Positions 46,031 through 57,319 of a stretch of DNA of 64,000 nt are shown here, piece by piece; the stretch's first letter is position 1; each line of letters starts with the position of its first letter. This stretch comes from Ancistrus triradiatus (Eukaryota > Chordata > Actinopteri > Siluriformes > Loricariidae). The notes under the pieces are model-generated. The model made no database searches, was not told the origin of the DNA, and worked only from the letters and a program-made list of their open reading frames with translations. Location of the stretch: contig JAJAGP010000245.1 of NCBI GenBank assembly GCA_025084515.1, positions 434,001-498,000 on the forward strand, read 5' to 3'. The position numbers were made by a program, and so were the translations under genes.

Positions 46031-47195
46031 ATACATTACTGTAGACAAAACATATCGCACACACCTAATACACAGACACTGGCCACTTTTCACCTGCTGT
46101 GTGATGTAGCTAAACCCTGCCCTTCTCCCTTCTGCAAAAGTGCTGGGAATAAGACCTTGAGATTTTGCTCAGGACGGAAAAAGATTAAAGGTTTGCCAGG
46201 CAGAGCTCAGCTACATTCTCTCTCTCTCTCTCTCAAATCAGGTCATGCAGCAGGACTTCAAAATCAAACAAGTTCAAAGTTGCAAAGGGGGAACATGCAA
46301 ATTAGCTGCTGCAATGGCAAGACACTACATCAGCACAAGAAGTCTACACAAAGTGCATTTCAAATGAGCTTCTGGGATACGACCTTCATAGAACTGGCAT
46401 TTCTGAATACTGCAAAGCTGAGCTACCATTACTGCACCTAAAATGCCTAACACATGTTCAACATGTATGGAAAGGGAAAAAAAAAGCACTCTCAACTCTG
46501 TTCAGCCTACTGGGAACAGCATGTAGGAATGAAATCTTGACCCAGTGAGTCATGTCTGTCTTTTTTCCCCCCGTGAGAGTATCTTAGGACAAAAGAGGTG
46601 AAACTTTCTCAGGTATCGACTTTCTTCCACGTAGCACACAATACCACTCAATTCACACCACTGAAGCCTTGCCATGGTGGCAGCATTCACAGCCTCGAAA
46701 ACTAGAGGGGGAAAACATCAATGATAGGAATTTTCTTTATGTGAAGGTATGTGAACAAAGAGGTCAGCATGAATAGCAGATCACAGGGGGATCACATGTG
46801 CCTGCAGAGACCACCACAATAATGATGATGCACAAGACTATTTGTGAGGGAAAATTCTGAAAAAGCTCCTATAGCACACACCTATTTTTCTGCATTGCTC
46901 ATGAAAACTGGCAAACCAGGTAGCACAGGGTTCTTAACCTACTCTACTGTGGTAACATGAGCCCAGCTCTGATTATCCCCAGAACGCACAAGCAAATGCT
47001 TTAATGAGCCTCATCAATTATGATGATGGTGTGTACCTAATTAGCTTGATCTAAAACTGAAGATCCTACAATGGACTGGCAATTCCCAAACAACGATGTG
47101 AGTCACTTCTGAACTAACACAATGTAATGGATTGCTAAACTAACAAACATATGACTAATGACTTTCCAGAAACCACTGCCATTCGGTCACAGCAC
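46031..47195. other. intronic sequence, no gene seen
   Basis: No exon or named repeat apart from a (TC)n tract at 46217-46234. An octamer-type motif ATGCAAAT is at about 46294-46301. Confidence 0.4.
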
Positions 47196-47199
47196 AGTA

Positions 47200-47665
47200 T
47201 TTGATCCACGTTAGTAGGAACCGGGGGCGTCATCAGACCCACTTTATTGGGGGAAATGCCCCAGGGACAGGAGGCCTTGAAAATGTTACAGGAACAAAAT
47301 GTGCTCCCAAGTGTAAGAACACTAGACTTGAGTCGAACAAATGGGTCCTACAGCAGGATAATAACCTAAAGCACACATCCAAAAATACATGCTTAAGAAG
47401 GAACAATTTCTGGTTTAAACTGGCCAGTGAATCCTGATCTCAATCCAAGTGAAATTCTTTGGGGAGAGTTGAAATCTGCTATTGGGAAATGGAACCCTGC
47501 AAATATTCAAAAGCTTGAGAGAATTACAGTGGAAGTGTGGAAGAAGCTGCCAGCAGACAGGAGCAATAAGCTCACAAAAAAACCCCAAACAAACAAAATA
47601 AAACATCAGTGTTGCCAAAGGTTGTGCAACCAAGTATTAGAGAAGGGTAGGGGTGGGCGGTGTAA
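47200..47665 (+). pseudogene. Tc1-like transposase C-terminal half, family G
   Basis: The plus strand reads KWVLQQDNNLKHTSKNT, then in another frame SDLNPSEILWGELKSAIGK (final acidic residue present), IQKLERITVEVWKKLPADR and the C-terminal CQRLCNQVLEKG. The N-terminal half and terminal repeats are not visible. Confidence 0.75.
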
Positions 47666-47710
47666 GCTACAATCATGATATACCAAAAAATAAATTGATA
47701 AATAAACAGA

Positions 47711-47906
47711 TGACTGTGGTAGCCTAGTGGGTAAGGTACTGGACTCTGGACCAGAAGGTCCAGGGTTCAAATCCCACCTCTGCCAAGCTGCCACTGATGG
47801 GTCCTTGAGCCAGACCCTTAACCCACAATGGCTTGGATTGTAAGACTGTATCAATTGTAAGTTGCTCTGGATAAGGGCGTCTGCTAAATGCTGTAAATGT
47901 AAATGT
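47711..47906 (+). repeat. tRNA-headed SINE, copy 8, with target duplication
   Basis: Near-consensus copy with intact A and B boxes. AGATGA precedes (47708-47713, overlapping the element edge) and follows (47907-47912). Probably among the younger copies here. Confidence 0.92.
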
Positions 47907-48161
47907 AGATGAGACTTTGTATTATCAGCCTCATACCATTATTCACTTCAACACTAGTATACCTCCCAGGTCCAGGGAAGGGTGACTTTATTTCTGTCCA
48001 TATCATATGCTGTTTTTCTTATTTATTTTTTAATGACTGCATGTAGGTTGACAGGTCAGCTCTTTTTGTTGAATGCATTTGGACATGCTATTAAAATACT
48101 GTAACAATACAAAGTTGGTACATATCCACTTATTTTTGAAGATACCAGTTTTTTTATATCA

Positions 48162-48357
48162 TGGGACTGTGGTAGCCTAGTGGTTAATGTACTGGACTCT
48201 AGACCAGAAGGTCCAGGGTTCAAATCCCACCTCTGCCAAGCTGCCACTGTTGGGTCCTTGAGCAAAACCCTTAACCCACAATTGCTTGCATTGTAAGACT
48301 GTATCAGTTGTAAGTCACTCTGGATAAGATTATCTGCTAAATGACATGGATGTAAAT
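48162..48357 (+). repeat. tRNA-headed SINE, copy 9
   Basis: Complete, near consensus, with the tail slightly diverged (GATTATCTGCTAAATGACATGG). Lies 255 bp from copy 8 in the same orientation. Confidence 0.92.
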
Positions 48358-48705
48358 ATATACTAAACAATCAAGGGTGCCAACGATGTTGACCACTATA
48401 ACAGCATCTTCTAACTAAGAGAGCCGATAGACAGGTTATCATACAGGCAAGCACAAAATGCACAATTTCATCAGGAACTAACAGGAAACTAAGCTACTAA
48501 CTGAAGCCTCAGAGCTGTCAACTGCTCACCTCTCAGATGCTGGTTGCAAACGTTCATTCCGACTGAGGTTTTGGGAAACACTTGACAGTTACTCCAATGG
48601 AACTTAGGAACGTAGTTAGACAACTACGTTTTGGGAGACACAATCCCCCTATGAATTCTCGCATAGGCTATGGACACCTCTGACCAAGAACAGACAAATC
48701 TTACA

Positions 48706-49382
48706 TACACTCTGCAAAAGTCATAGGCCCCCATTAGATTTGTTGTTTTAGCAATGTATAATGACCCTATATAACATTGTTAATGACTGAACCCAAAAAT
48801 GTCAACTTTAGATTTGCCCCTCCACTCCATTCCTCTTTTCCACTGATGTTCATTCCAATTTTTGTGGACTTTATCATATCTTAGCCTTTTCACCCTGTTC
48901 CCCTTCCGAAAAAGTGGCTCCATGGCTGCTACCCTTCCAAAAACGCCATTCCTGATGAGCTTCTTCAGACTGTAGTAGGGTCAACTAGGCATCTCGATGA
49001 AGCTGCCAGTCACTGCTACTGCTCAAGTTTAAGGGGAGCTCACACTAAATACTTTACACTGTAGCCTGTAGGCTGTTTTTTATTTTTATTATTGCACACA
49101 CACTTCCTGAATTTTCTTGATGTATCCTAATAAAGATTTACATTTACAGCATTTAGCAGACGCCCTCATCCAGAGCAACTTACAATTGGTACAGTCTTAC
49201 AATCCAAGCAATTGTGGGTTAAGGGTCTTGCTCAAGGACCCAACAGTGGCAGCTTTGGCTGAGGTGGGATTTTGACCTTCTGGGCCAGAGTCCAGTACCT
49301 TAACCACTAGGCTACCACAAAGATACAAAGAGAAATTACGTCTAATCTAATGGTGGCTATCTAAGACTTTTGCGCAGTACTG
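48706..49382 (-). mobile_element. Tc1-like element, family E, copy 4, with SINE inside
   Basis: Left ACTCTGCAAAAGTCATAGGCC, right GACTTTTGCGCAGTACTG followed by TA (49383-49384). Minus-strand transposase pieces at 48890-49020 correspond to the KKPLFRKGN / SGCQVDPSTVQ region of copy 1. A SINE occupies 49138-49318. Confidence 0.82.
49138..49318 (-). repeat. tRNA-headed SINE, copy 10, nested in Tc1-like element
   Basis: Reverse-strand copy with a slightly shortened B-box region. AAAGAT lies on both sides (49132-49137 and 49319-49324), a target duplication inside the Tc1-like element. Confidence 0.92.
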
Positions 49383-49544
49383 TAATTGGACAAAATCAAA
49401 TCACTGACATCTCATGAATTTCTACCATTTATCAAGGTGCCAATAATTCGGGAGCTGGCTGTACACTATTACAGAAATTCAAGGAGTTATTAATGTGTTT
49501 TGAGAAGTATTTTCTTGAACAATCCAAGATGTATAAAACACACA

Positions 49545-49576
<32 letters not shown>

Positions 49577-49621
49577 AAGGAAATGAATCCACTCGTTATA
49601 GTATAGTAGTATTTGTAGCTG

Positions 49622-49667
<46 letters not shown>
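49545..49667. repeat. (AAT)n and (GT)n microsatellites
   Basis: AAT trinucleotide run at 49545-49575 and a GT run of about 23 units at 49622-49667. Confidence 0.95.
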
Positions 49668-49670
<3 letters not shown>

Positions 49671-51245
49671 CGCTTCAGCTGGACTCAGCTCCTGGCTGTG
49701 AATGAAGCTCAGTGTTGAAGTCCTGATTCAGCAGTGCTGTGCTTTGTGCCTGGTGTTCACTGATCTGATGCTGGCTTTACTGTAGTGCAGACTCATCTAC
49801 TATGATAATAAGTCCAGCACAACAGAGCAGCTGAACGTGGTTGCTAAGCTTCACTCTGAGTATTGTGGACACTTAACAGTAAGTAAACGTAGAGTAGACG
49901 CTGCTTACATTAGAGTGCAAATGAGATGAAATGAAATGAAGGGGATAAAACACTCAACAAGCACGTCCAGCCAGACTAAGTACTGCAAGGACCCCAAATA
50001 AACAGATCTGATTTGCATGTGCAGTCTAACAGAGGCGGGGTTGATGGTGATTATTTAGCATATGAAAACACGCTCAAAAAAACGTGCAATAACAATATGT
50101 AAATGAGGGTTGCGCCAAGTGCTCTTGGTAGCTCAGTAGATCTTGGAGAATGCAGGTTGTAATGGGGCCAGAAGTGGGACACGGATAAAAGACAAACGGA
50201 GGTTTCGTTCCCTCTCTCGTGACAATGTTTTAATGCTGAAGGATAATCGTTAATAATAAAATGGTCTTGCATTTTGTTGTTGCTTCATTAGCAGTCAGAG
50301 TGCAAGTAGGTCCAATGTTAGGACTAATAAGATCACAGACGTATCACGTAACAATTTCACTACAGGTTCGCCACGTTTAACGTCCATTACATCTGTTTAA
50401 CAGTGAACGTCTTATGACTTACAACAGAAAACAAAATTGGTCTTATATAGAACTAATTCAGGTCTGAATGACAGAAACCTAGTAGGAGCAAACCCTTGCG
50501 ACACCGGCTTGCAGAAGAAGAATCACAGTCTTGAAAGGTGGAATAAACATGCTATCGATCTACTTTCTTTTTCGTTGTCGTTATCCGTAAGTGTTTCAGG
50601 ATCCATTTCAGTCAGCGTCCTGTTTCACAGAATGTTCATGTGGACATTAAAGGCCATTTAACACCCACCCAATAAATGGCTGTTCGCTTTAATGGCCAAG
50701 GTCTTAAAAATGATAATAAATTACTAGAGGAAATAAAAATCTGTCACACTCAAAATGGCACTGTGCCCAGTCTATGATTTTAGAGTATGGAGTAATGTAC
50801 TGAACTCTAAGGATCATATTTTACTTAATAATTATAACAGATTCCTGTGTTAATTGCTTATTTATGTACATTTCTGTATTTTCTACAATTAGTGTTAGTT
50901 TCCATATAATTATTGTTAATTGTACAAGTACAGCATGTGTATAACAGTTCAGGCTTCAGAGACAGTGGCATTAGTTTGTTTTCAGTGGTATCTGATACAT
51001 TTATGTATTGTTTGCATGCAGTTTACTTGTGAAAATACCCTTTATATTTACATTAAAATAGCCTAAAAAGACTATGGTCATGTGACTATGGTCATGTCTG
51101 GTCAACGTCAGGTGCATACCTGTACATATTACTAGGATTAAACTGGAGAGAGAGGGAGGGACCCTAGATATATCTCTGTCAATTATTTTTGTAAAGTGTC
51201 CTTGGGTGTTATAAAGTCGCTGCAAATAAAACGTATTCTTATTTA
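49668..51245. other. intronic sequence, no gene seen
   Basis: No exon, splice pair or assignable repeat. Confidence 0.4.
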
Positions 51246-51251
51246 TTGTTA

Positions 51252-51752
51252 TTAGTCTTCTGCTGCTGAAGCCCATCTGCTTCAAGGTTTGACATATTGT
51301 GTGTTCAGAGATGGTCTTCTGCACAATTTTTAATGAGTGGTTGTTGGAGTTACTGTTGTCCTTCTGTCAGGTCAAACCAGTCTGGCTATTCTCCTCTGAC
51401 CTCTGCCATCAACAAGGCTTGAACGCCCACAGAACTGCCACTGACTGGATACTTTCTCTTTTTTTGACCGTTCTCTGTCAACCCTAGAGGTGGCTGTGTG
51501 TGAAAATCCCAGTAGACCAGCAGTTTCTGAAACACTCAGACCAGCCTGTCTAGCACCAACCACCAGGAAACATTCAAAGTTACTTAAATCCCCTTTCTTT
51601 CCCATTCTGATGCTCAGTTTGAACTTCAGCAGGTCGCCTTGACCATGCCTACATGCCTAAATGCATTTTAGTTGCTGCCATGTGATTGGCTGATTAGATA
51701 TTTGAGTTCAGGAGCAGCTGAACAGGTGTACTAATACATTGGCCAGTGAGTG
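51252..51752 (-). mobile_element. Tc1-like element, family H, 5' half only
   Basis: The end GGCCAGTGAGTGTATA is at the right. The minus-strand transposase starts MGKKGDLSNFECFLVVGARQ, with the helix-turn-helix block SVSETAGLLGFSHTATSRV, and runs to KQMGFSSRR. It is cut off before the catalytic domain. Same family as 62465-63466. Confidence 0.85.
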
Positions 51753-51822
51753 TATATAGATTGATGCATATGATATTTTAGATTTTTGATAAATAATAAA
51801 TAACTTGGATATAAATGATCTG

Positions 51823-52018
51823 GGGTTAGCCAAGTAGGTCTGCTCACTGGATAGAGCCAGCTCCTGGGAGCTGTACTTCTTAAGGTTCAAATCCTGAGTG
51901 CAGCTTGCAATGTGAAGACTGAGTGCCTTTGTGGTGCCCTGTGATGGACTGGCAGCATGTCCTGGATGCATCTCCCCCTCCCCTGAGACCCAGACCAATA
52001 TAAGCTGGAGTAAACAGG
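51823..52018 (+). repeat. second SINE-like family, copy 3
   Basis: Head with GGTTCAAATCCTGAGTGCAG (B box) and tail GTGCCCTGTGATGGACTGGC...ATAAGCTGGAGTAAACAGGATGATG, ending in (GAT)n (52018-52039). It lies only about 130 bp from the mid2 exon 1 donor. Confidence 0.6.
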
Positions 52019-52172
52019 ATGATGATGATGATGATGATAACTCTTGTGATCAGATTAATTATACCGTCACCAATATATCTTTCTGCTATCATAATACACT
52101 GTCATGCTGCACCTACTGCAAAGGCTCAAATCCCCTACGGCACTGTAGCTACGAGAAAAAGCATGTGCTCAC

Positions 52173-52868
52173 CTTTAGCTTGTCGAAGCGCTCGCTGAGC
52201 GAGGTGACATGATGCTCGCGATGTCTGCCCACCAGCTTGCACAGGGTGCAAATGAGCTGCTCGTCTGTGGCGCAGTAGAGGCTCACCGTCTCGCTGTCAT
52301 GCTCGAGACAGGCCAAGCTGCGCAGGTGACTGTCCCCTGCCGGCTCCAGCAGGCGGTGGCTGGTGAACGGCTTCTTGTTGGGATGGGTGGCACGCAGGCA
52401 GCGCTCGCAGTACGACGCCTGGCACGTGGCGCACGTCTTCACTGCGTCCCGCGGAGGCTCCTGCTCGCAAAACTGGCAGGGCACGCGTGGCTCGGCGGAC
52501 ATGGCGCTACCGTTGGCGCTGACCCCCGTGGGTGTGGCGCTGCGGGGCCGGGACGGGGGGCGGAGGCGGCTCTCGTTGGGTGAGCCGGGTCCGCTGACCG
52601 AGGCCTTCTGGAAACGGTCGATGATGTTCTGCAGCGTCACATTGCGCCTAAGGCCGTCCAGGCCGCGCGGGCTCAGCGTGATGACGTGGCGGCACGTGGG
52701 GCACTGGAAGGCCGAGACGGACTCGAGCGGCTTGGCGCCGGAACAGTGCGAGACCAGGATGCGATGGGCGCAGCTGAAGCACAGACTGTGAGCGCAGGGT
52801 AGCAGCAGTGGGTCCTCAAACAGCTCCAGGCAGATCGGGCACGTCAGCTCCGACTCCAGGGTTTCCAT
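52173..52868 (-). CDS. mid2: mid2 coding exon 1 (RING, B-box 1, B-box 2)
   Basis: Encodes residues 1-232 of an E3 ubiquitin ligase that binds and stabilises microtubules (MID2/TRIM1). Start METLESELTCPICLELF. RING of C3HC4 type: C10, C13, C25, H27, C30, C33, C56, C59. B-box 1: C131, C134, C146, C149, C154, C157, H162, H171. B-box 2: C187, H190, C199, D202, C207, C210, H216, H219. All expected metal ligands are present. The linker at about 99-128 is Pro/Ser/Arg-rich and roughly 12 residues longer than in human MID1. The exon ends AAG|GTGAGC in phase 0. CQFCEQEPPRDAVKTC favours MID2 over MID1. Unlike its surroundings it is GC- and CpG-rich. Plus-strand frames over it are shadows. Confidence 0.95.
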
Positions 52869-52924
52869 CTTCAGTGGGCCCGATCTAAAGGTGACATCAA
52901 ATCCCACAGAAGCTGGTGAGTCAC
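52869..52924 (-). other. mid2: 5' UTR part of mid2 exon 1, with in-frame upstream ATG
   Basis: The frame is open upstream of the METLES start: an ATG at 52907-52905 would add MGFDVTFRSGPLK. The known family start is METLES, so that start is preferred. A probable 3' splice site (CCATGCAG) ends at 52925, with a second (CACCAG) at 52913, implying a separate upstream noncoding exon. That exon and the promoter were not found. Confidence 0.55.
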
Positions 52925-53237
52925 CTGCATGGCAGATAGCCAGGGGTTAGTGGCAAGCTGGCACCCCTCTGCACCCAGGCAGCATGGGGAGCAGCTAAAG
53001 TGAAATTCCACTCCAAATGCTCAATGTTCTTGGCTTCTTGCTCTCAGAATTCAATTTGTTGGTCTACTCCCACCACAATGAGAAAATTTCGGACTTTTGG
53101 AGTGGAATGTCACTTTTATAAAGCAAGCTGGTTAATGATGGCAAACAAGTTAGTCTCAGAAAATTCACAAGGTCTTTTGGATTTTGTTTGGTGGAATCTG
53201 CAAGTGTAACGAGTGTCACATACATAGGCTTGCACAA
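52925..53237. other. upstream intron or flank, no feature seen
   Basis: No promoter motif or exon could be supported here. Confidence 0.4.
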
Positions 53238-53452
53238 TAGGGGTGACAAAAAATGATATCTCGATATTTCTGGGAACAATAATTAGACAACACTTTACAA
53301 CCTTCAAAAATGTGGTTGGAATAGTATTACATTGTACTAGCTTTTATTTATTTGAAACTGGAGCATTCAATTAAAAACTGTAGTGCATAAACTGCAGAAG
53401 GTTTCACATTTCACCAGAACAACAGATTAATTGTGGGGACAGAACAGCAGAT

Positions 53453-53642
53453 GGGACTGCGGTAGCCTACTGGTTAAGGCAGTGAACTATAGACCATAAG
53501 GTCCAGGGTTCAAATCCAACTGCCAAACTGCCACTGTTGGTTCCTTGAGCAAGGTCCTTACATCCTTAACCCACGATTGCTTGGATTGTAACAATTGTAA
53601 GTTGCTTTGGATAAGGGCGTCTGCTAGATGTTATAAATGTAG
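53453..53642 (+). repeat. tRNA-headed SINE, copy 11
   Basis: Complete head (GGGACTGCGGTAGCCTACTGGTTAAGG) and B box (GGGTTCAAATCC), with a short insertion in the middle and a diverged tail. Confidence 0.85.
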
Positions 53643-54291
53643 GTTTATGGTCAAGAACAACCGAGTCATACCAGTCTTTGACGGTGCATCAAATAGATGA
53701 AGTTTGACATGATCTGCATAATGCAGATGGCAAAATAAGCTAGTTATTGAGATTTCTATAACGGCAACTGATTTCTTTTGCATCTTTTGAGCAACGCCCA
53801 TCTCTTCAAATTCAAACCATTGTGAACATGAGTGAACAATTAAATCTAACGACACAGACTGCGAGGTATTTTGTCTCTGGGTGCAGTTTGTTAGCTTGTT
53901 GTAACTTCAGTCCACTGCTTTTAGGTAAAACACTACCTTGATTTGTGCACACTGCATGCACTCAGTAATCTATCATACCTGGCTACATGGTGCAGCAAAT
54001 AAACGAACTCTTAAGATGTGTTTTTGAATTTTTTTGTAAAGTGAGTAACATATTCGATAGCATCAGCAAGCAGCAAAGAGGAAATAAACTGAAATAATTC
54101 TACTCGGTGAAATAAGATTAATATATGTAAAACTATTACTAATGGCATCATTAACTGCAGTTTGTTAAGCTGGATCACGAGCCACAATAGCTATCATAAT
54201 TCTTTTTTTTGGTTTTTAAGACTACTACTTATAAGCACTAAACTTATTTCTATACTAATAAAAACAGCAGAATAATAAGATATCCCAAGCT

Positions 54292-54412
54292 ATAACATTA
54301 AAACCACTGACAGGTGAAGTAAACATCATTACAGTGTGATGATCTAGGCCAAGTTCTGCTGGGAAACCCTGGGTCCTGGCCTTCATTTGTATGTTACTCT
54401 AACATGATTGGT
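54292..54412 (+). mobile_element. Tc1-like scrap, family I, internally deleted
   Basis: CATTAAAACCACTGACAGGTGAAG-type terminus (54298-54320) joins directly to AAGTTCTGCTGGGAAACCCTGGGTCCTG, which is internal transposase sequence in that family. The bulk of the element is missing. Confidence 0.55.
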
Positions 54413-54889
54413 GTAAAATAACACATGTGCCAGAGACCATAATATAGTGGAACCTTTCACCTAGTGGAAGTTTAATAAAAGTGCAATTCAACAAAATGTA
54501 AACACTTTGGAACAGCAAATATCACCACTTTGTTCTAGGTGTCCACAGATAAGATGATAGTAGTAACATAAAAAAGTGCAGCTAGACAATAACTCGCAGT
54601 TGCCAAAAACCAGTCACTGTTTGTTTGGGATTCAGTCATTTCTCTAGGATGGTGTCCTAAGGACCCGCTCACGCTGGGCTATTATTGGTTTATTCATGTC
54701 TCTGTCAGGGTAAATGTGAGCTGGCAAAGCAAACAGTGTAGTGTTTATGTAATACTTTGGAATGCTATATCAGCATTTTCAGCACAAGTAATAAAATGAG
54801 TTTGGTATGACGCTTCTCGCGATCTCTCTCTCGCAGTTCATGGACACTTATTATTCACAATTTAATATGGTCATATTGCTCATCCCTAA

Positions 54890-55083
54890 TTACTAGAGTG
54901 ACTGACTAGACTGACTGGGTGATGGATTAATGGTCTGTATATTAAAACATTTTGTGTTGTGTTTTTGTTAAACCACCACGACACTGGAAAATGTCTCAGA
55001 GAGAAAGTATAACAGTAAAAGGGGTCAAAATTCATAGTGCCTTATAACAAATAGCAAAACAATCAAGCAAGTTAGGTTATGGA

Positions 55084-55171
<88 letters not shown>

Positions 55172-55513
55172 TGATCAACAGGACGGTTCGTTTGGATGTG
55201 TATTCCTACAGCCATATTGGGACATGTCAAATCATAATAACACTTTTTCTGTATTCAGGAAATATTTGAACATTTTGGAACTTCTCTTGGTTGGTGCACT
55301 GGTGTAAAATACTGGCCCATCATCACAGAGACTCGTTGTGTATTGGCACTGCCTTGCAACCAGGAACGGTGTTGCACGCAGACATAATTGGCAGTGTCTG
55401 AGGTAGGGTAGGCTAGTTGGGGGATCATCCCCTGGAACACCGAAAGTGTTAAACATTCTCGAATTACTTCTGAATTTGCAGTCCATTTCCAATTTCTAAT
55501 TTTCACAAAAGTG
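54890..55513. other. sequence without gene, with microsatellite
   Basis: Contains a (TC)n(AC)n tract at 55084-55169. Nothing else recognisable. Confidence 0.45.
55084..55169. repeat. (TC)n(AC)n microsatellite
   Basis: Short TC run followed by about 35 AC units, the longest simple repeat in the window. Confidence 0.97.
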
Positions 55514-55559
55514 TTTACATTTACAGCATTTAGCTGACGCCTTTATCCAGAGAAACTTA
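55514..55559 (-). repeat. SINE tail fragment cut by a MITE
   Basis: TTTACATTTACAGCATTTAG...TTATCCAGAGAAACTTA is the reverse SINE tail. The pogo-type MITE begins directly at its TA. The remainder of the SINE is not found on the other side. Confidence 0.75.
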
Positions 55560-56067
55560 CCGTATTTTTCATACATAAAGCGCACCGGGTTATAAGGCGC
55601 ATGAAATGATACAAAACTCTTAAGTTCCGTCAGAAGTTCAGTTTGATCTTCTTTACCTGGCTCAGGGCGTCTTCTTGCTTCCTCCACTTCCGTACCATTG
55701 ATTCGTTAATGTTGAATTCTCTCGCAGCTGCTCTATGACCATGTTGTACTGCGTGACCGATAGCGTTGAGTTTGAAATCCACTTCGAAAATAAATGAATG
55801 AATGCATGTACCCTAATGCTGAAGCACATACCGTATTACTCCGCTATGCTGCGCACTACGGTGGCTGTAAGCTTCGTAACCTACCAAGGCCGAGCTAAAA
55901 CATTTTGACAGATTTATGAGCGCCGTGTACCATCTACAATCGGTTCTAGGTCAGAAAGCTCAACCAGAATTAATTCATACATTAGACGCACCGCATTTAA
56001 AGGCGCACTGTCGATTTTTGAGAAAGTTGAAGGATTTTAAGTGCGCCTTATGGTCCGAAAAATACGG
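55560..56067 (-). mobile_element. pogo/Tigger-type MITE, copy B
   Basis: Same ends as copy A (CCGTATTTTTCATACATAAAG and GGTCCGAAAAATACGG), TA on both sides (55558-55559, 56068-56069). The minus strand keeps EEARRRPEPGKEDQTELLTE, the end of the DNA-binding block. 508 bp. The first about 70 bp seen in copy A are missing or collapsed. Confidence 0.85.
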
Positions 56068-56069
56068 TA

Positions 56070-57319
56070 TATGCACCAAACTGTAAATGATGTTCTGTGC
56101 TATTGTAAGTAGTACTCTTGTTGGTCCCCCAACTATCTGCATGCTCTGTTATATACGGCTGATCTTCCGTGTTGTTTGTAATACTGTCTATCTGAAGACA
56201 CTATGCTATGACCATGGTAATGTCTGGTCAATGCTCATTTCTGTTTCACATACCATAATGTGGTGGTTAAACAGGGCATACCTGTAAATAATGTTTAAAA
56301 AGACGTGAAACAATGCTGGAAGTCAGTGACACAGACATGTTAATTGAGTTTCATAATGCACTGTGAAAGCTATAATTACAGTTGAGAAATGACCTGTGAA
56401 CACCCCCCCCCCACACACACACACACACTCAATCAGCTTAATATAAAAAGCAAAACCAAGTTAGCATCTTGAAACAAGGGAATTAAGAATGATTAACCTT
56501 GTTAACACAATTTAATATTTCTCACACAGGCATGAAAACCACACTTTCCCGTGTAGCCATTTAGCTTCTTATTGACTCGGACCCCAGCAGACTATTGTTT
56601 CTAACTGTGCATTTGCTGTCACACACTGAAGCGACTAAATTAAGAACTGCAAGGTTACCCTGCTATAATGTATTCCAGCCTTTTGGTTCTTTTAATTCAC
56701 AATCATTACACTTCTGACCTTGGAATACTAAGTGCTTATTGAGTCTCTCACAGAAGCACTACATGTTAAATGAACTGCACAGCCTCCTGCGATCACCTCT
56801 CACCCCAACGTCACCGTGATTAACGTGGCGCCAGGCTGCTGCGTACATTCACTAAAGTAAAAATAAATAAGCTGCTGGATCCAATCAAGCAGAAAGCATG
56901 CTGATAAGAGGCAGAGTCCTTGTGTGACCTTCACCTTGCTCCCTTTCCATCAGATACTCACTGTGATTTGATCAGATCTTACAGTCAAGAAAATCAATTC
57001 TATTAATCAGCAATGCGAGACAGGTGAAACATGAGGTGATCTACAAGACCTCACTCTGAATGAGAAGAGCAAGTCAGTCTTAAACTCTGATTATAGAGGT
57101 GTACGTTGGTCACATGTTTTTCACATGATATACCATGCCATTTTTTGTACAGGATATTAGGATAGGGTCCACTGAGATAATGTTAAATCTAGGGATGGGC
57201 AATGGATAAAAACGTGATATCATGTAATTTTGCCAATAAATAAGATGTGACAGGATATAAAATTAATTAACACATTTTTATTCAACAGCATAAATCCTAA
57301 TCTAGCTTCCATTGCCAAC
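56070..57319. other. sequence without gene
   Basis: Contains a C-run/(AC)n tract at 56402-56430. 56780-57000 is non-repetitive and could be conserved noncoding, on texture only. A hAT-like terminus TAGGGATGGGCAATGG is at 57191-57206 without a partner. Confidence 0.35.

Larger units (their letters stand above)
2302..52172 (-). other. mid2: mid2 intron 1 (about 49.9 kb)
   Basis: Runs from the donor AAG|GTGAGC at 52172 to the acceptor CAACAG at 2302 on the minus strand. Both joins are phase 0. It is mostly layers of decayed transposons listed separately. A large first coding intron is consistent with the MID1/MID2 genes, which are large in mammals. Confidence 0.9.
53238..54889. mobile_element. 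possible hAT-type remnant with SINE inside
   Basis: Left TAGGGGTGACAAAAAATGATATCTCGATATT and right ATATGGTCATATTGCTCATCCCTA resemble the ends of a 'tagggatgggc' hAT subfamily (each quoted in part). The interior shares blocks with 45770-46010. No matching 8-bp flanks. It also holds a SINE and a Tc1-like scrap. Confidence 0.4.

Noticed and set aside
2302..52172. Additional mid2 coding exons within intron 1
   Set aside because: The MID family has no coding sequence between the B-box 2 exon and the 96-bp exon, and none of the frames here reads as TRIM sequence.
52209..52791. Long plus-strand frames opposite mid2 exon 1
   Set aside because: They come from the high GC content and strong codon bias of the real minus-strand exon. 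They have no family features or splice context.
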